The notes under the pieces are model-generated. The model did not search any database, was not told the origin of the DNA, and saw only the letters and a list, made by a program, of their open reading frames with translations. A DNA stretch of 64,000 nucleotides, from contig CANNEK010000002.1 in the NCBI GenBank assembly GCA_947503625.1, forward strand, positions 992,001-1,056,000. The letters are read 5' to 3'. Below, piece by piece: positions 1 to 9,204 of the stretch (the first letter of the stretch is position 1; every line of letters begins with the position of its first letter). Made by a program: the position numbers and the translations under genes. The stretch is from an uncultured Kordiimonas sp. GTDB lineage: Bacteria > Pseudomonadota > Alphaproteobacteria > Sphingomonadales > Kordiimonadaceae.

Positions 1-2429
1 CAGTTGCGACGGCGGCGTTGCTCCGGTTGGGCCTCGAGCAGTTGCGGCTTTACCGGCATGTTAAAAACGAGCGAGGTCTTGTTGATTTTGATGACATGAT
101 TGATCGCACGGTTGCTCTGTTCTCCCAAGTCGATGTTGCGCCCTGGATTCTTTATAAACTCGACAATCGTGTTGACCACATATTGATCGACGAAGCGCAG
201 GATACCAACAGGGATCAGTGGCGGGTTGTTGAAACACTTGCGGCAGAATTTTTTGCTGGAGAGGGTGCGCGCGAGGTTGAAAGAACAGTCTTTGCTGTTG
301 GTGATGCCAAGCAATCCATCTTCTCTTTTCAGCGCGCGGATCCGAAAGAATTTATCGGAGCACGGGACCGCATTTTCGCCAAGGCTGACGCTGTTGGAAG
401 CCGGGCGGAACGGGTACCGCTGTCACTGTCATTTCGATCGGGCGAGGCGGTTTTGTCCCTTGTGGACCACGTTTTTTCCAATGACGGACGGGCTCACCCG
501 GGCTTGTCCGCAGATGGAGAAACGGTCTTTCATGCCTTCAAACGAGGAGGGCAGGCTGGCTGTGTCGAACTTTGGCCGCTGGAAACGCCCCATAAACACG
601 AAAGCCCGGACGGCGATGGCTGGCAACTTCCTCTCAAGCAGGAAACTGTGGATGATGCCGAGCAAAGAGCCGCATGGCGAATTGCGTCACATATTGCGCG
701 CCGGGTTGGCAATGAGACGCTGGAGGCGAAAAGCCGCCTCATTCAGGCTGGCGACATTCTCGTACTGGTGCGCAGGCGCACAGCGTTCGTTGACCATCTG
801 GTTCGGGCTTTGAAAACGCTGGGCGTTCCTGTGGCTGGGCGTGACAGAATGGTGTTGTTGGAAGAACTGCCCGTGATGGATCTGCTTGCTGTTGCCCGGT
901 TTGGGCTGTTGCCAGAAGACGATCTGACGCTTGCAACAATACTCAAAAGTCCTTTCATCGGACTTGATGACGAAGACGTGTTCGAATTGGCATACGACCG
1001 GGACGGGTCTTTATGGGCAGCCCTTAAAAAGGCGCGATCCCGGCCCCGCTTTGCCGACGCTTTTGATTTTCTTCAAGCGGTTCTCCAGCACGTGGATATG
1101 TCGGGCCCCTTCGAGTTTTTCACTTTCATCCTGAATGATCTGAATGGCAGGAAAAAACTGGCCGGCAGGCTGGGTGATGAAATCCATGACCCGATTGATG
1201 AGCTGTTGGAAGAAGCCATGCGCTTTCAGTTTACCCATGCCGCATCTCTGCAGGCTTTCATTGAAAGGGTTCGCCGCGACAACAGCCAGATCAAACGCGA
1301 TATGGAGCAGGCGGGAGACAAGGTCCGAGTGATGACCACGCACAGCGCCAAGGGGTTACAGGCACCCATCGTATATCTTTCGGATATTGTCGGAACACCA
1401 GACCTTGGCAGAGATGGCCGTTTGTTGCCGATTGGTTCTGCATCAGGGACGAAGACAGAGATACCTGTTTGGGCCAGTCAGGCGCGTGGCTTGCCCGAGA
1501 TTGAAGATGCACGCCAAAGCCTGCGAGACCGGCAGCTCGCCGAATATCGCCGTCTTCTCTATGTTGCGCTGACACGTGCGGAAGACGAGCTGTATGTGGC
1601 GGGTTGGCGTGGACTTAGCGAGCCAAGCGAGGACTGCTGGTTTCGCCTTATAGAAGAAGGCTTCGATCGTTTGGGGGCTGAAACACTGACCGGGACCAGC
1701 GGGTATGCCATACGTCGCTTTTCTGTCCCTCAAATTGCACCGCCCGCGGTGTCTGAAGACACATTTGTGCTGGAAGTTGCGGCGCCTGCCATGCCCATCT
1801 GGCTAGACGAAGCGATGCCGTCGGAGCCAACCCCCAACCGACCTTTGATGCCTTCGCGCCCCGAGGAAGAGCCAGCGGTGACGAGCCCGCTTTCACGCGA
1901 AGGACAGAATCGTTTCAGGCGCGGTAATCTGTTGCATGCTTTACTGCAATGGCTTCCCGACTTGCCGGTCGAAAAACGACAGCAGGCGGCTCAATCCTAC
2001 CTGGGCCGAATAAGCGAAGTGACCGAAGAAGAGAAGGTGGTTTTGACGCAGGAAGCCGAGTCTGTTCTTTCCCACCCGCTTCTTGCTCCGGTTTTTGGTC
2101 CGGGAAGTCGTGCGGAAGTGCCTGTCGCCGGCGTTGTATCCTCGGAACTCACCGGCATGTCTCAAACTGTCTCCGGGCAGGTTGACCGGCTGATTGTTGC
2201 CGATGATCAAGTCATGGTTGTTGATTACAAGACCAACCGCCCACCACCGGCGGATGTTACGGGCGTTGCAGAAGTATACCTCCGGCAGATGGGGCTTTAC
2301 AGGAGGGTTCTGGCATCGGTTTATCCGCACCACACGATTGTTGCCGCACTATTGTGGACAGACGAGGCGCGATTGATGGTTTTGCCAGAGGAGCGAATGG
2401 ATAGCGCCTTGAAAAAAATTGGGCTTTAG
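1..2429 (+). CDS. addA: Double-strand break repair helicase-nuclease AddA, C-terminal part (5' end outside window)
   Basis: The reading frame is open from the first bases, so the start lies upstream; about 808 residues are visible. AddA is the helicase-nuclease subunit of AddAB, which processes double-strand ends for RecA-dependent repair. Superfamily 1 (UvrD-like) features appear in order: VDHILIDEAQDTNRDQW (Walker B, motif II), GDAKQSIFSFQRADP (motif III), VRVMTTHSAKGLQAP (motif V) and YRRLLYVALTRAEDEL (motif VI). The C-terminal PD-(D/E)XK nuclease is recognisable from RRGNLLHALLQ, then QVDRLIVADDQVMVVDYKTNR near the end. The trxA gene follows on the same strand, as in many alphaproteobacteria. 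An addB gene would be expected just upstream of the window. Confidence 0.95.
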   Translation, partial: VATAALLRLGLEQLRLYRHVKNERGLVDFDDMIDRTVALFSQVDVAPWILYKLDNRVDHILIDEAQDTNRDQWRVVETLAAEFFAGEGAREVERTVFAVGDAKQSIFSFQRADPKEFIGARDRIFAKADAVGSRAERVPLSLSFRSGEAVLSLVDHVFSNDGRAHPGLSADGETVFHAFKRGGQAGCVELWPLETPHKHESPDGDGWQLPLKQETVDDAEQRAAWRIASHIARRVGNETLEAKSRLIQAGDILVLVRRRTAFVDHLVRALKTLGVPVAGRDRMVLLEELPVMDLLAVARFGLLPEDDLTLATILKSPFIGLDDEDVFELAYDRDGSLWAALKKARSRPRFADAFDFLQAVLQHVDMSGPFEFFTFILNDLNGRKKLAGRLGDEIHDPIDELLEEAMRFQFTHAASLQAFIERVRRDNSQIKRDMEQAGDKVRVMTTHSAKGLQAPIVYLSDIVGTPDLGRDGRLLPIGSASGTKTEIPVWASQARGLPEIEDARQSLRDRQLAEYRRLLYVALTRAEDELYVAGWRGLSEPSEDCWFRLIEEGFDRLGAETLTGTSGYAIRRFSVPQIAPPAVSEDTFVLEVAAPAMPIWLDEAMPSEPTPNRPLMPSRPEEEPAVTSPLSREGQNRFRRGNLLHALLQWLPDLPVEKRQQAAQSYLGRISEVTEEEKVVLTQEAESVLSHPLLAPVFGPGSRAEVPVAGVVSSELTGMSQTVSGQVDRLIVADDQVMVVDYKTNRPPPADVTGVAEVYLRQMGLYRRVLASVYPHHTIVAALLWTDEARLMVLPEERMDSALKKIGL

Positions 2430-2565
2430 AAGGCGTTCGCTATCACGCCTGCGTTACTAAACCTTGACCATTGGGAACGACATTCTTAGGTTAAGCGCCA
2501 GAGGAAATCATCAAACGCAAATTACGCGCGGGGTACCCGTGTGTGATAGAGAAAGAGTACATATC

Positions 2566-2892
2566 ATGGCGACTATTGCTGTAACTGACGCGACATTTGA
2601 AGAGGATGTTGTTAATGCCGGTAAACCGGTTCTGTTGGACTTCTGGGCCCAGTGGTGTGGACCATGTAAGATGATTGGTCCTGTTCTTGAGGAAATTTCT
2701 GGCGAGCGGGATGATATCATCATTGCCAAAATGGATATCGACGAGAACCCGGAGACGCCGACGCGCTTTGGCGTGCGATCCATTCCGACAATCCTGATTT
2801 TCAAGGATGGTGAAGCGGTTGCAACCACCATGGGCGCAAAGCCGAAAGCCCAGCTTACAAGCTGGATTGATGATGCTGTAGGTGCTGCTTAG
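2566..2892 (+). CDS. trxA: Thioredoxin 1
   Basis: A 108-residue cytoplasmic dithiol-disulfide oxidoreductase that donates electrons to ribonucleotide reductase, methionine sulfoxide reductases and similar enzymes. The active site WCGPC lies at about residues 30-34 within [14 protein letters not shown]. The cis-proline SIPT follows at about residue 74, and the length is typical. The frame is open further upstream, to about 2464, but the ATG at 2566 gives the usual thioredoxin N-terminus ([15 protein letters not shown]), so I chose it. It lies 136 bases after addA on the same strand and is followed by a strong terminator at about 2930. Confidence 0.96.
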   Translation: MATIAVTDATFEEDVVNAGKPVLLDFWAQWCGPCKMIGPVLEEISGERDDIIIAKMDIDENPETPTRFGVRSIPTILIFKDGEAVATTMGAKPKAQLTSWIDDAVGAA

Positions 2893-2929
2893 CCAGTAGC
2901 CTGACGACCTCATCCCGTATTAAATAGGA

Positions 2930-2957
2930 AGGCGTCTTTCTAGACGCCTTTTTTTTT
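2930..2957 (+). terminator. Rho-independent terminator after trxA
   Basis: A perfect 7-bp stem (AGGCGTC / GACGCCT) with a 6-base loop is followed by a run of nine T residues. It starts 37 bases after the trxA stop codon, so it probably ends the addA-trxA transcript and separates it from the short-chain dehydrogenase gene starting at 3002. Confidence 0.9.
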
Positions 2958-3001
2958 GCCCGAAAAACGCTATCCTCAAAGTAATCAGGAGGAGAGCGCA
3001 G

Positions 3002-3739
3002 GTGCATGAAGTTCGACCAAGGGTTTGCGCCATTGTTGGTGCGGGAGACTATATTGGTGCCGCAATTGCACGACGGTTTGCCAAAGAAGGGTACACAATT
3101 GTTGCCGGGCGCCGTGGCGCCGAGAAGCTGGGCAGCCTTCGTCAGGAAATAGAAGCGGATGGTGGGTGTTTTCTTGCCAAATCCCTTGATGCCCGCTCTG
3201 AAGAGGCAGTGGAAGGTTTCATTGATGAGGCTTCCCGGCAAGGCAACCTGTCTATCGTGATTTTCAACGTGGGTGGTAACGTCAATTTCCCGATAACAGA
3301 CACCACTGAACGCGTGTTTCGCAAGGTGTGGCAAATGGCCTGCTACGCCGGTTTCCTGACGGGCCGTTCCGCGGCGCGCAAGATGCTGCCACAAGGCGCA
3401 GGCTCTATCTTTTTCACCGGCGCTACCGCCAGTATGCGTGGCGGACCGGGATATGCTGCTTTTGCCAGTGCGAAGTTTGGCCTGCGGGGGCTCGCGCAAG
3501 CGATGGCGCGCGAGCTGGGCCCCAAGAACATTCATGTTGCGCATCTGGTGATCGACTCGGCGGTGGATACCGAATGGGTTCGCGCCCTTATCGAAGAGCG
3601 AGGTGGCCCGGACGCTCTCAGTCAAACACCACTTCTCGACCCTGCGTCGATCGCCGAGACATACTGGATGCTGCATAATCAACCCAGAGACTGCTGGACT
3701 CATGAGATGGATGTTCGTCCTGCTGAAGAAACCTTTTAG
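3002..3739 (+). CDS. Short-chain dehydrogenase/reductase (SDR) family protein lacking the usual catalytic tyrosine
   Basis: A 245-residue Rossmann-fold protein. The N-terminal cofactor-binding motif is VGAGDYIGAAIARRF (about residues 13-27), and an NVGGN segment stands where SDRs have NNAG. In the active-site region, GYAAFASAKFGLRGLAQ, the lysine of YxxxK is present but the tyrosine position holds phenylalanine (FASAK). Another tyrosine lies three residues earlier. A serine in FTGATAS may match the catalytic serine region. The start is GTG at 3002, placed by a strong AGGAGGAG ribosome site 8-10 bases upstream. The HCCA-isomerase-like gene follows after 11 bases, suggesting co-transcription. 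The substrate is unknown; unusual SDR subfamilies with this arrangement exist. Confidence 0.85.
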   Translation: MHEVRPRVCAIVGAGDYIGAAIARRFAKEGYTIVAGRRGAEKLGSLRQEIEADGGCFLAKSLDARSEEAVEGFIDEASRQGNLSIVIFNVGGNVNFPITDTTERVFRKVWQMACYAGFLTGRSAARKMLPQGAGSIFFTGATASMRGGPGYAAFASAKFGLRGLAQAMARELGPKNIHVAHLVIDSAVDTEWVRALIEERGGPDALSQTPLLDPASIAETYWMLHNQPRDCWTHEMDVRPAEETF

Positions 3740-3750
3740 GGAGCCGCGAG

Positions 3751-4356
3751 ATGACGAAACTTGAATTCTGGTTCGATTTTGGCAGTCCAAACTCGTATTT
3801 TGTGCACAAAACCCTGCCTGATCTTGAGGCTCGGCTGGGTGTGCATTTCGCACGCCGCCCCGCGTTGTTGGGAGGCGTGTTCAAGGCTACCGGCAACCAG
3901 TCACCATTTTTTGCTTTTGCAGGCATCCCGGCCAAGATGGACTATACCCGGCATGAAATGATACGCTTTGTACGGCACCATGACTTATCCGCCTTCAGGA
4001 TGAACCCCAACTTCCCAATGAATACGCTGATGGCGATGAGAGGATGCATCGCCGCTGAAATGGCAGGGGAGCTGGACGTGTACATGGACTGTGTGATGAA
4101 GGCCATGTGGGAAGACGAAGCGAAAGCTGATGATCCGGATGTGCTGCTGGCGGCGATTGGTGCTGCCGGACTGGACGCCGGATACTATCAGAAGATGACA
4201 GGTGACCAGCAGGTGAAAACGCGCCTGATCGAGGTTACCAATGAGGCAATCGAGAAAGGCGTTTTCGGGATGCCCACTTTTTTCGTCGGAGAAGAGATGT
4301 TTTTTGGCAAAGACAGTATCGCAGCGGTGGAGAAGGAAATTCAGTTAACACGCTAA
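3751..4356 (+). CDS. 2-hydroxychromene-2-carboxylate isomerase-like protein (DsbA/kappa-GST family)
   Basis: A 201-residue thioredoxin-fold protein of the DsbA-like, kappa-class glutathione transferase family. The N-terminus LEFWFDFGSPNSYFVHKTLP is the family signature, with serine at the position that contacts glutathione sulfur. The C-terminal EKGVFGMPTFFVGEEMFFGKD is the conserved GVFGxPT...FGxD block. Characterised relatives isomerise 2-hydroxychromene-2-carboxylate in naphthalene breakdown using glutathione. No other aromatic-degradation gene is present here, so the real substrate may differ. It starts 11 bases after the SDR gene, with a GGGAG ribosome site. Confidence 0.85.
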   Translation: MTKLEFWFDFGSPNSYFVHKTLPDLEARLGVHFARRPALLGGVFKATGNQSPFFAFAGIPAKMDYTRHEMIRFVRHHDLSAFRMNPNFPMNTLMAMRGCIAAEMAGELDVYMDCVMKAMWEDEAKADDPDVLLAAIGAAGLDAGYYQKMTGDQQVKTRLIEVTNEAIEKGVFGMPTFFVGEEMFFGKDSIAAVEKEIQLTR

Positions 4357-4372
4357 CACTATGGGGGAGAAA

Positions 4373-4801
4373 ATGACGGAGTTGAAAACACAACAGAGTG
4401 ACGCGTCGGTAAACTCTTTTCTCGAGAGTATTGAGCACGAGAAGCGAAAGACAGATACCGTCACGGTTTGCGATTTGATTGCCCGACTAACAGGGTGGAA
4501 AGCCAAGATGTGGGGCAAGTCCATTATCGGGTTTGGAGCCTATGAATATCATTACGAAAGTGGGCGTAGTGGTCGCTGGATGATGGTGGGGGTGTCGCCG
4601 CGAAAGACTTCCCTGACAATATATATAATGCCGGGTTTTTCGGGCTTTGACGACCTGATGGGCAAGCTTGGCAAGTATAAAACCGGCAAGTCCTGTTTGT
4701 ATGTCAACAAGCTTGAGGACGTTGACGAAAGTGTGCTCGAGGAACTGGTGGTCAAATCGATCGACGTGATGAAAGACCGGTACGAGTGGTCGGCCGAGTA
4801 A
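4373..4801 (+). CDS. DUF1801 domain-containing protein
   Basis: A 142-residue soluble protein. The segment from SVNSFLESIEHEKRK through MWGKSIIGFGAYEYHY and ISLTIYI-like LTIYIMPGF matches the DUF1801 (YdhG-like) fold, whose biochemical role is not established. I chose the ATG at 4373 because GGGGGAG lies just upstream of it; an in-frame ATG at 4361 has no ribosome site. It follows the HCCA-isomerase-like gene by 16 bases and probably ends that small operon. It converges with folC, leaving only about 10 bases between the two stop codons, with no clear terminator. Confidence 0.75.
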   Translation: MTELKTQQSDASVNSFLESIEHEKRKTDTVTVCDLIARLTGWKAKMWGKSIIGFGAYEYHYESGRSGRWMMVGVSPRKTSLTIYIMPGFSGFDDLMGKLGKYKTGKSCLYVNKLEDVDESVLEELVVKSIDVMKDRYEWSAE

Positions 4802-4811
4802 GCGGCCTTGT

Positions 4812-6116
4812 TCAGTTTGGTAAGAGGTCCAATTGTTTCAGGACATTGCCTGCAAGATAAAGTGAGCCTGCAATAACCACAAAAGGCGGCCGCTCCGGAT
4901 GGGCTTTTTCAGTTATCATCCCAAGCGCTGAAGGCACGTCTTTTGCTACAAGGCCATTGATGCCGACATCTGTTGCCGTTGCCGCGAGGGTTGCGGGAGT
5001 CATCGCTTTGTCATTGTCGGGAATGGGTACCGTTATGACCCGGTTCACCAAGCCTGCCAGCGGTTTCAAGTAACCTCGGGCATCTTTTGTCTTCATCATG
5101 CCAATCACCAGGGTGATAGACCTTTCGACAGGATCGACCGCTTGCAGAAAAGTGCGCATTACCTCTGCCGCTGCGGGGTTGTGGCCACCATCCAGCCACA
5201 AATCCGAGCCCTGCGGTAACAGTTCATTGTAGCTGGTGTGCTTGATTTCCTGCAATCGAGCGGGCCAGCGAACCCAGCCAAGCCCTGCCTTTATTGCCGC
5301 GTCCGGTATCGTTACGGCTTTCTGCGCATGTGCGAGCGCAATAGCCATGGCAGCATTTTTGGTCTGGTGCGCGCCAGCAAGAGGTAATGGCGGTAAATCG
5401 AGAACCGATTTCCAGTCTTCATACAGCAGTCCCGAGCCATCACGCTTCGTTTCTACATGCCAGGATTCGTCACAGAGGTAGGGCTTTACACCATGGCTGC
5501 CCGCTTCCGCCTGGATAACCTCAAGCGCGACCTTCTTTTGCGGGCCCACAACAAGTGGTGCACCCGGCTTGATGATGCCAGCTTTATGGCGGGCGATTTC
5601 CGCCAGCGTTTCGCCAAGGAATTCCTGATGATCAAAACTTACCGGAGTGATACCCACAGCAGCAGGCTTCTTGAATACATTTGTCGCATCGCTGCGCCCC
5701 CCCAAACCAACTTCAATGATGCAAAGATCGGCAGAAGTTTCGGAAAATGCCAAAAGTGCTGCAATTGTTGTGGCTTCGAATTCCGCGATGGTGCCACTGC
5801 CCACAGCATTCTCAACGCGCTGCAGCAGGGCCTCAAGGGTTTCTTCTTCGATCAACTTGCCCGCTACCCGAACGCTTTCCACCTCACGTACAAGATGCGG
5901 AGAAGTGTATACGTGCACACGGTGTCCGGCAGCTTCTGCAATTGCCCTTAAAATGGCTATCGTCGAACCTTTGCCATTGGTACCTGCGACATGGATGACG
6001 GGGGGTAGTTTTTTTTCCGGATTGCCCAGAGCTTTCAGGGTCGAGTGTATTCGGTCCAGCGACTCTTTCGACTGATCAATATCATCTGTTATTGTGTCGC
6101 TGTCTTTACTGGCCAT
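4812..6116 (-). CDS. folC: Bifunctional folylpolyglutamate synthase/dihydrofolate synthase
   Basis: A 434-residue Mur-ligase-type enzyme that adds glutamate to dihydropteroate and extends the folate polyglutamate tail. The P-loop HVAGTNGKGSTIAIL lies at about residues 43-57, followed by YTSPHLVREVESVRV, the folate-binding loop. The central IEVGLGGRSDATNVF and SFDHQEFLGETL segments hold the family's metal- and ATP-binding residues, and WLDGGHNPAA starts the C-terminal domain. Length is normal. It is the last gene of the trpF-trpB-trpA-accD-folC series on the minus strand, 84 bases after accD, an order conserved in alphaproteobacteria. Confidence 0.95.
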   Translation of the reverse strand: MASKDSDTITDDIDQSKESLDRIHSTLKALGNPEKKLPPVIHVAGTNGKGSTIAILRAIAEAAGHRVHVYTSPHLVREVESVRVAGKLIEEETLEALLQRVENAVGSGTIAEFEATTIAALLAFSETSADLCIIEVGLGGRSDATNVFKKPAAVGITPVSFDHQEFLGETLAEIARHKAGIIKPGAPLVVGPQKKVALEVIQAEAGSHGVKPYLCDESWHVETKRDGSGLLYEDWKSVLDLPPLPLAGAHQTKNAAMAIALAHAQKAVTIPDAAIKAGLGWVRWPARLQEIKHTSYNELLPQGSDLWLDGGHNPAAAEVMRTFLQAVDPVERSITLVIGMMKTKDARGYLKPLAGLVNRVITVPIPDNDKAMTPATLAATATDVGINGLVAKDVPSALGMITEKAHPERPPFVVIAGSLYLAGNVLKQLDLLPN

Positions 6117-6200
6117 ACGGCATCAAGCCCCGGAGTTTCGCAAATGAAAGATGATGCAAAAGTGTCGGACCTTGCGCCCGACTAGCGAGACCTTCTGCGA

Positions 6201-7073
6201 CTATTCGGCGGCTTTTTGTTTGCGGCCGCCTGCCATAAGCATTGAAAGCACAGTGCCGAGCTTTTCCCTTAGGTCATGCCGGTGCACCACCATATCGACC
6301 ATACCGTGCTCCAGAAGATACTCGGAGCGCTGGAAGCCTTCAGGCAACTTCTCGCGGATTGTCTGCTCTATCACCCGAGGTCCTGAAAATGCGATCATCG
6401 CGCCAGGTTCGGCGATCTGAACGTCACCAAGCATGGCATATGATGCAGAAACACCGCCCGACGTCGGGTCAGTCAAAACAACAATATACGGCAGGCCGGC
6501 ATCACGCAGCATCTGGACTGCCACAGTTGTTCTGGGCATCTGCATCAGGGAGAGGATACCTTCCTGCATGCGGGCGCCGCCAGACGCAGTAAACATGACA
6601 AAAGGGACACCCTGGCGCAGGGCCTCTTTGGCGCCGGCGATAATACCTTCGCCAACCGCCATGCCCATCGATCCGCCCATGAAGAAGAAGTTCTGTACCG
6701 CAATTACCGTTTTCTGGCCGTCAATTTTTCCAACAGCAACTTTAATCGCGTCTTCATCTCCGGTGTTGGAGCGTGCGGCTTTAAGCCGGTCAGTGTATTT
6801 TTTTGTGTCTTTAAATTTCAGCGGGTCCTGGGCAACAGAAGGCAAAGTCAGCAAATCAAATTTCTGATTATCGAACAGCGCAGCGAACCGATCCTGCGGC
6901 GGTACCCTGTCATGATGATCACAGTGTGCGCAAACGCGGTTGTTGGCGATGAATTCTTTCTGGAAGATCATCTGTCCGCAGTTTTTACACTTGTGCCAAA
7001 GATTGTCCGGGGTATCCCGTGCATTCAATACTTTTTGCAGCTTTGGTTTGACATAATTGGTTAGCCAACTCAT
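6201..7073 (-). CDS. accD: Acetyl-CoA carboxylase carboxyltransferase subunit beta
   Basis: A 290-residue subunit that, with AccA, transfers the carboxyl group from biotin to acetyl-CoA to make malonyl-CoA for fatty acid synthesis. A four-cysteine zinc ribbon is visible near residues 30-52 (CKNCGQMI...CAHCDHH). The carboxyltransferase core follows, with [27 protein letters not shown] and [15 protein letters not shown]. Length is typical. The TrpA stop lies 45 bases upstream and folC follows, the usual alphaproteobacterial context. A GGGGG stretch provides the ribosome site. Confidence 0.97.
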   Translation of the reverse strand: MSWLTNYVKPKLQKVLNARDTPDNLWHKCKNCGQMIFQKEFIANNRVCAHCDHHDRVPPQDRFAALFDNQKFDLLTLPSVAQDPLKFKDTKKYTDRLKAARSNTGDEDAIKVAVGKIDGQKTVIAVQNFFFMGGSMGMAVGEGIIAGAKEALRQGVPFVMFTASGGARMQEGILSLMQMPRTTVAVQMLRDAGLPYIVVLTDPTSGGVSASYAMLGDVQIAEPGAMIAFSGPRVIEQTIREKLPEGFQRSEYLLEHGMVDMVVHRHDLREKLGTVLSMLMAGGRKQKAAE

Positions 7074-7118
7074 GTCATCTACCCCCTTTGGTTAGCTTAC
7101 TTTTATCAGTGGCGCCTT

Positions 7119-7937
7119 TTAGCGACCTGATCTTATACCATTTGCGAGTGATTGGGTGAAATTCAAGACATTGTCAATGATTTCAGCGCTTGAATGGTCA
7201 GATTCCAGACCCTCTTCGATAAGAGAAACAATTGCTGAACCAACCACCGCACCATCTGCCCGTGCGGCGATTTCCGCCGCTTGTTCCGGGGTGCGAATGC
7301 CAAAGCCAACAGCTACAGGCAAATCTGTATGTCGTCTGATTCGGGTTACCGCTGTGCCTATATCATCTGCCGTTGCAGACTTGCCGCCCGTTACGCCCGC
7401 GACAGCGACATAGTACACAAAGCCGCTTGCACCGTTTACAATGGCAGGCAAACGGTTGTCGTCCGACGTTGGTGTGGCAAGCCGGATTACATCAATGTTG
7501 TTTTCGTTCGCAGGTATCAGCAATTCGCCGTCTTCTTCCGGTGGCAGGTCCACGATAATAAGGCCGTCAACACCGGCTGTGGCGGCATCCTTGCAAAAAC
7601 GCTCCACTCCGTAGGCATAGAGCGGGTTGAAATATCCCATCAGCACGATCGGCGTTGCCTGATTTTCTTCACGAAAAGCAGCCGCAATCTGCAGTGTTTT
7701 TTTCATGGAAGCGCCAGCTTTGATGGCACGCTGAGCCGCTTTGTCAATTGCAGGGCCATCAGCGGAAGGGTCGGTGAAGGGCATGCCAAGTTCGATGATA
7801 TCAGCACCGGCACCCGGCAGACCTTTGAGAATATCAAGCGAGGTCTGATAGTCGGGATCACCTGCGGTTACGAAAGTGACAAACGCCGCGCGGTTTTCTT
7901 GCTGCAAGGTTTCAAAACATGATGTCAAACGGCTCAT
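7119..7937 (-). CDS. trpA: Tryptophan synthase alpha subunit
   Basis: A 272-residue TIM-barrel enzyme that cleaves indole-3-glycerol phosphate to indole and glyceraldehyde 3-phosphate; indole then passes to TrpB. The catalytic glutamate is in [17 protein letters not shown] and the catalytic aspartate in [11 protein letters not shown]. The phosphate-binding [10 protein letters not shown] block lies near the C-terminus. The frame is open to 7997, but that would overlap trpB. The ATG at 7937, 10 bases after the trpB stop, gives the normal length and the N-terminus [11 protein letters not shown]. Confidence 0.97.
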   Translation of the reverse strand: MSRLTSCFETLQQENRAAFVTFVTAGDPDYQTSLDILKGLPGAGADIIELGMPFTDPSADGPAIDKAAQRAIKAGASMKKTLQIAAAFREENQATPIVLMGYFNPLYAYGVERFCKDAATAGVDGLIIVDLPPEEDGELLIPANENNIDVIRLATPTSDDNRLPAIVNGASGFVYYVAVAGVTGGKSATADDIGTAVTRIRRHTDLPVAVGFGIRTPEQAAEIAARADGAVVGSAIVSLIEEGLESDHSSAEIIDNVLNFTQSLANGIRSGR

Positions 7938-7947
7938 AGTGCAGGTC

Positions 7948-9156
7948 CTAAATCTCTTCACCAAGCTCTTTGGCGACGGTGAATATATCTTTGTCACCGC
8001 GCCCCGACAGGTTCAGAACGCATATATGATCTTTGGGCAGGGCAGGCGCCATCCGCATGATGTGAGCGAGGCCGTGTGCAGTTTCAAGCGCCGGGATAAT
8101 GCCTTCGGTTTTGCAGCAAACCTGAAAAGCATCCATGGCTTCTTTGTCGGTCGCATTCACATAATTCACGCGCCCTTCTTCGTGCAGCCAGACATGCTCT
8201 GGTCCAATGCCGGGATAATCAAGCCCAGCAGAGATGGAATGAGCCTCTTCCACCTGTCCGTCTTCGGTTTGCAGCAGATACGTTCGGTTGCCATGCAGCA
8301 CTCCGGGGCTTCCGCCTGCAATGGACGCGGCATTTTTGTCGGTTTCCACACCAAGTCCTGCTGCTTCAACCGCGTACATTGCCACATCACGATCATCCAG
8401 AAACGGATGGAACAGGCCCAAAGCATTTGAGCCGCCACCCACGCAGGCGACAAGACTGTCGGGCAACCGGCCTTCCATCTTCAGGATTTGCTCTTTGGTT
8501 TCACGGCCAATGATGGACTGGAAGTCGCGCACCATCATGGGGTATGGGTGTGGCCCGGCGACCGTACCGATAATATAAAAAGTATCATGAACGTTAGTGA
8601 CCCAGTCACGGAGCGCGTCATTCATCGCGTCCTTGAGGGTGGCAGATCCTGAAGTCACGGGTTTTACCTCTGCGCCGAGCAACTTCATGCGGAAAACATT
8701 GGGTTTTTGTCGCTCGATATCCACAGCACCCATGAAAACTGTGCAGTCCAGTCCAAAACGAGCTGCTACCGTTGCTGTGGCTACGCCGTGCTGCCCGGCA
8801 CCGGTTTCTGCAATCACGCGGGTTTTCCCCATGCGTTTGGCAAGCAAAACCTGGCCGATGGCATGGTTGATTTTGTGGGCGCCTGTATGGTTCAGTTCTT
8901 CGCGCTTGAAGTATATTTTGGCGCCGCCAAGATGGTCCGTTAACCGCTCCGCGTAATAAAGCGGGCTGGGTCTGCCAATATACTGCCTGTTCAGTTCGTC
9001 AAGTTCGGCAAGGAATGCTTCATCCTGCATCGCTGACTTGAATTCTTCCTCAACCTGAAGAACAAGCGGCATCAGCGTTTCAGAGACATACCTGCCGCCA
9101 AATTTGCCAAAGTGACCCTTTTCATCCGGGCCGGTTCGATAGCTGTTGAGTGCCAT
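7948..9156 (-). CDS. trpB: Tryptophan synthase beta subunit
   Basis: A 402-residue PLP enzyme that condenses indole with serine to give tryptophan. The PLP lysine lies in the conserved [14 protein letters not shown] segment at about residue 90. [13 protein letters not shown] and the phosphate-binding [12 protein letters not shown] loop are present, and [15 protein letters not shown] is the beta-subunit signature. The N-terminus, [17 protein letters not shown], is typical. It sits between trpF (48 bases upstream) and trpA (10 bases downstream), so the three genes are almost certainly one transcript. Confidence 0.98.
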   Translation of the reverse strand: MALNSYRTGPDEKGHFGKFGGRYVSETLMPLVLQVEEEFKSAMQDEAFLAELDELNRQYIGRPSPLYYAERLTDHLGGAKIYFKREELNHTGAHKINHAIGQVLLAKRMGKTRVIAETGAGQHGVATATVAARFGLDCTVFMGAVDIERQKPNVFRMKLLGAEVKPVTSGSATLKDAMNDALRDWVTNVHDTFYIIGTVAGPHPYPMMVRDFQSIIGRETKEQILKMEGRLPDSLVACVGGGSNALGLFHPFLDDRDVAMYAVEAAGLGVETDKNAASIAGGSPGVLHGNRTYLLQTEDGQVEEAHSISAGLDYPGIGPEHVWLHEEGRVNYVNATDKEAMDAFQVCCKTEGIIPALETAHGLAHIMRMAPALPKDHICVLNLSGRGDKDIFTVAKELGEEI

Positions 9157-9204
9157 AAGACTGTGCCTTACTGCTGCGCTTTGTCGCGCGGGAAAATTTG
9201 ACCT

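Noticed and set aside
2855-3853. A 332-codon open frame on the minus strand over the SDR gene
   Set aside because: It is antisense to a well-supported SDR gene, has no recognisable motif, and runs through the trxA terminator; it is a mirror of the coding bias on the other strand.
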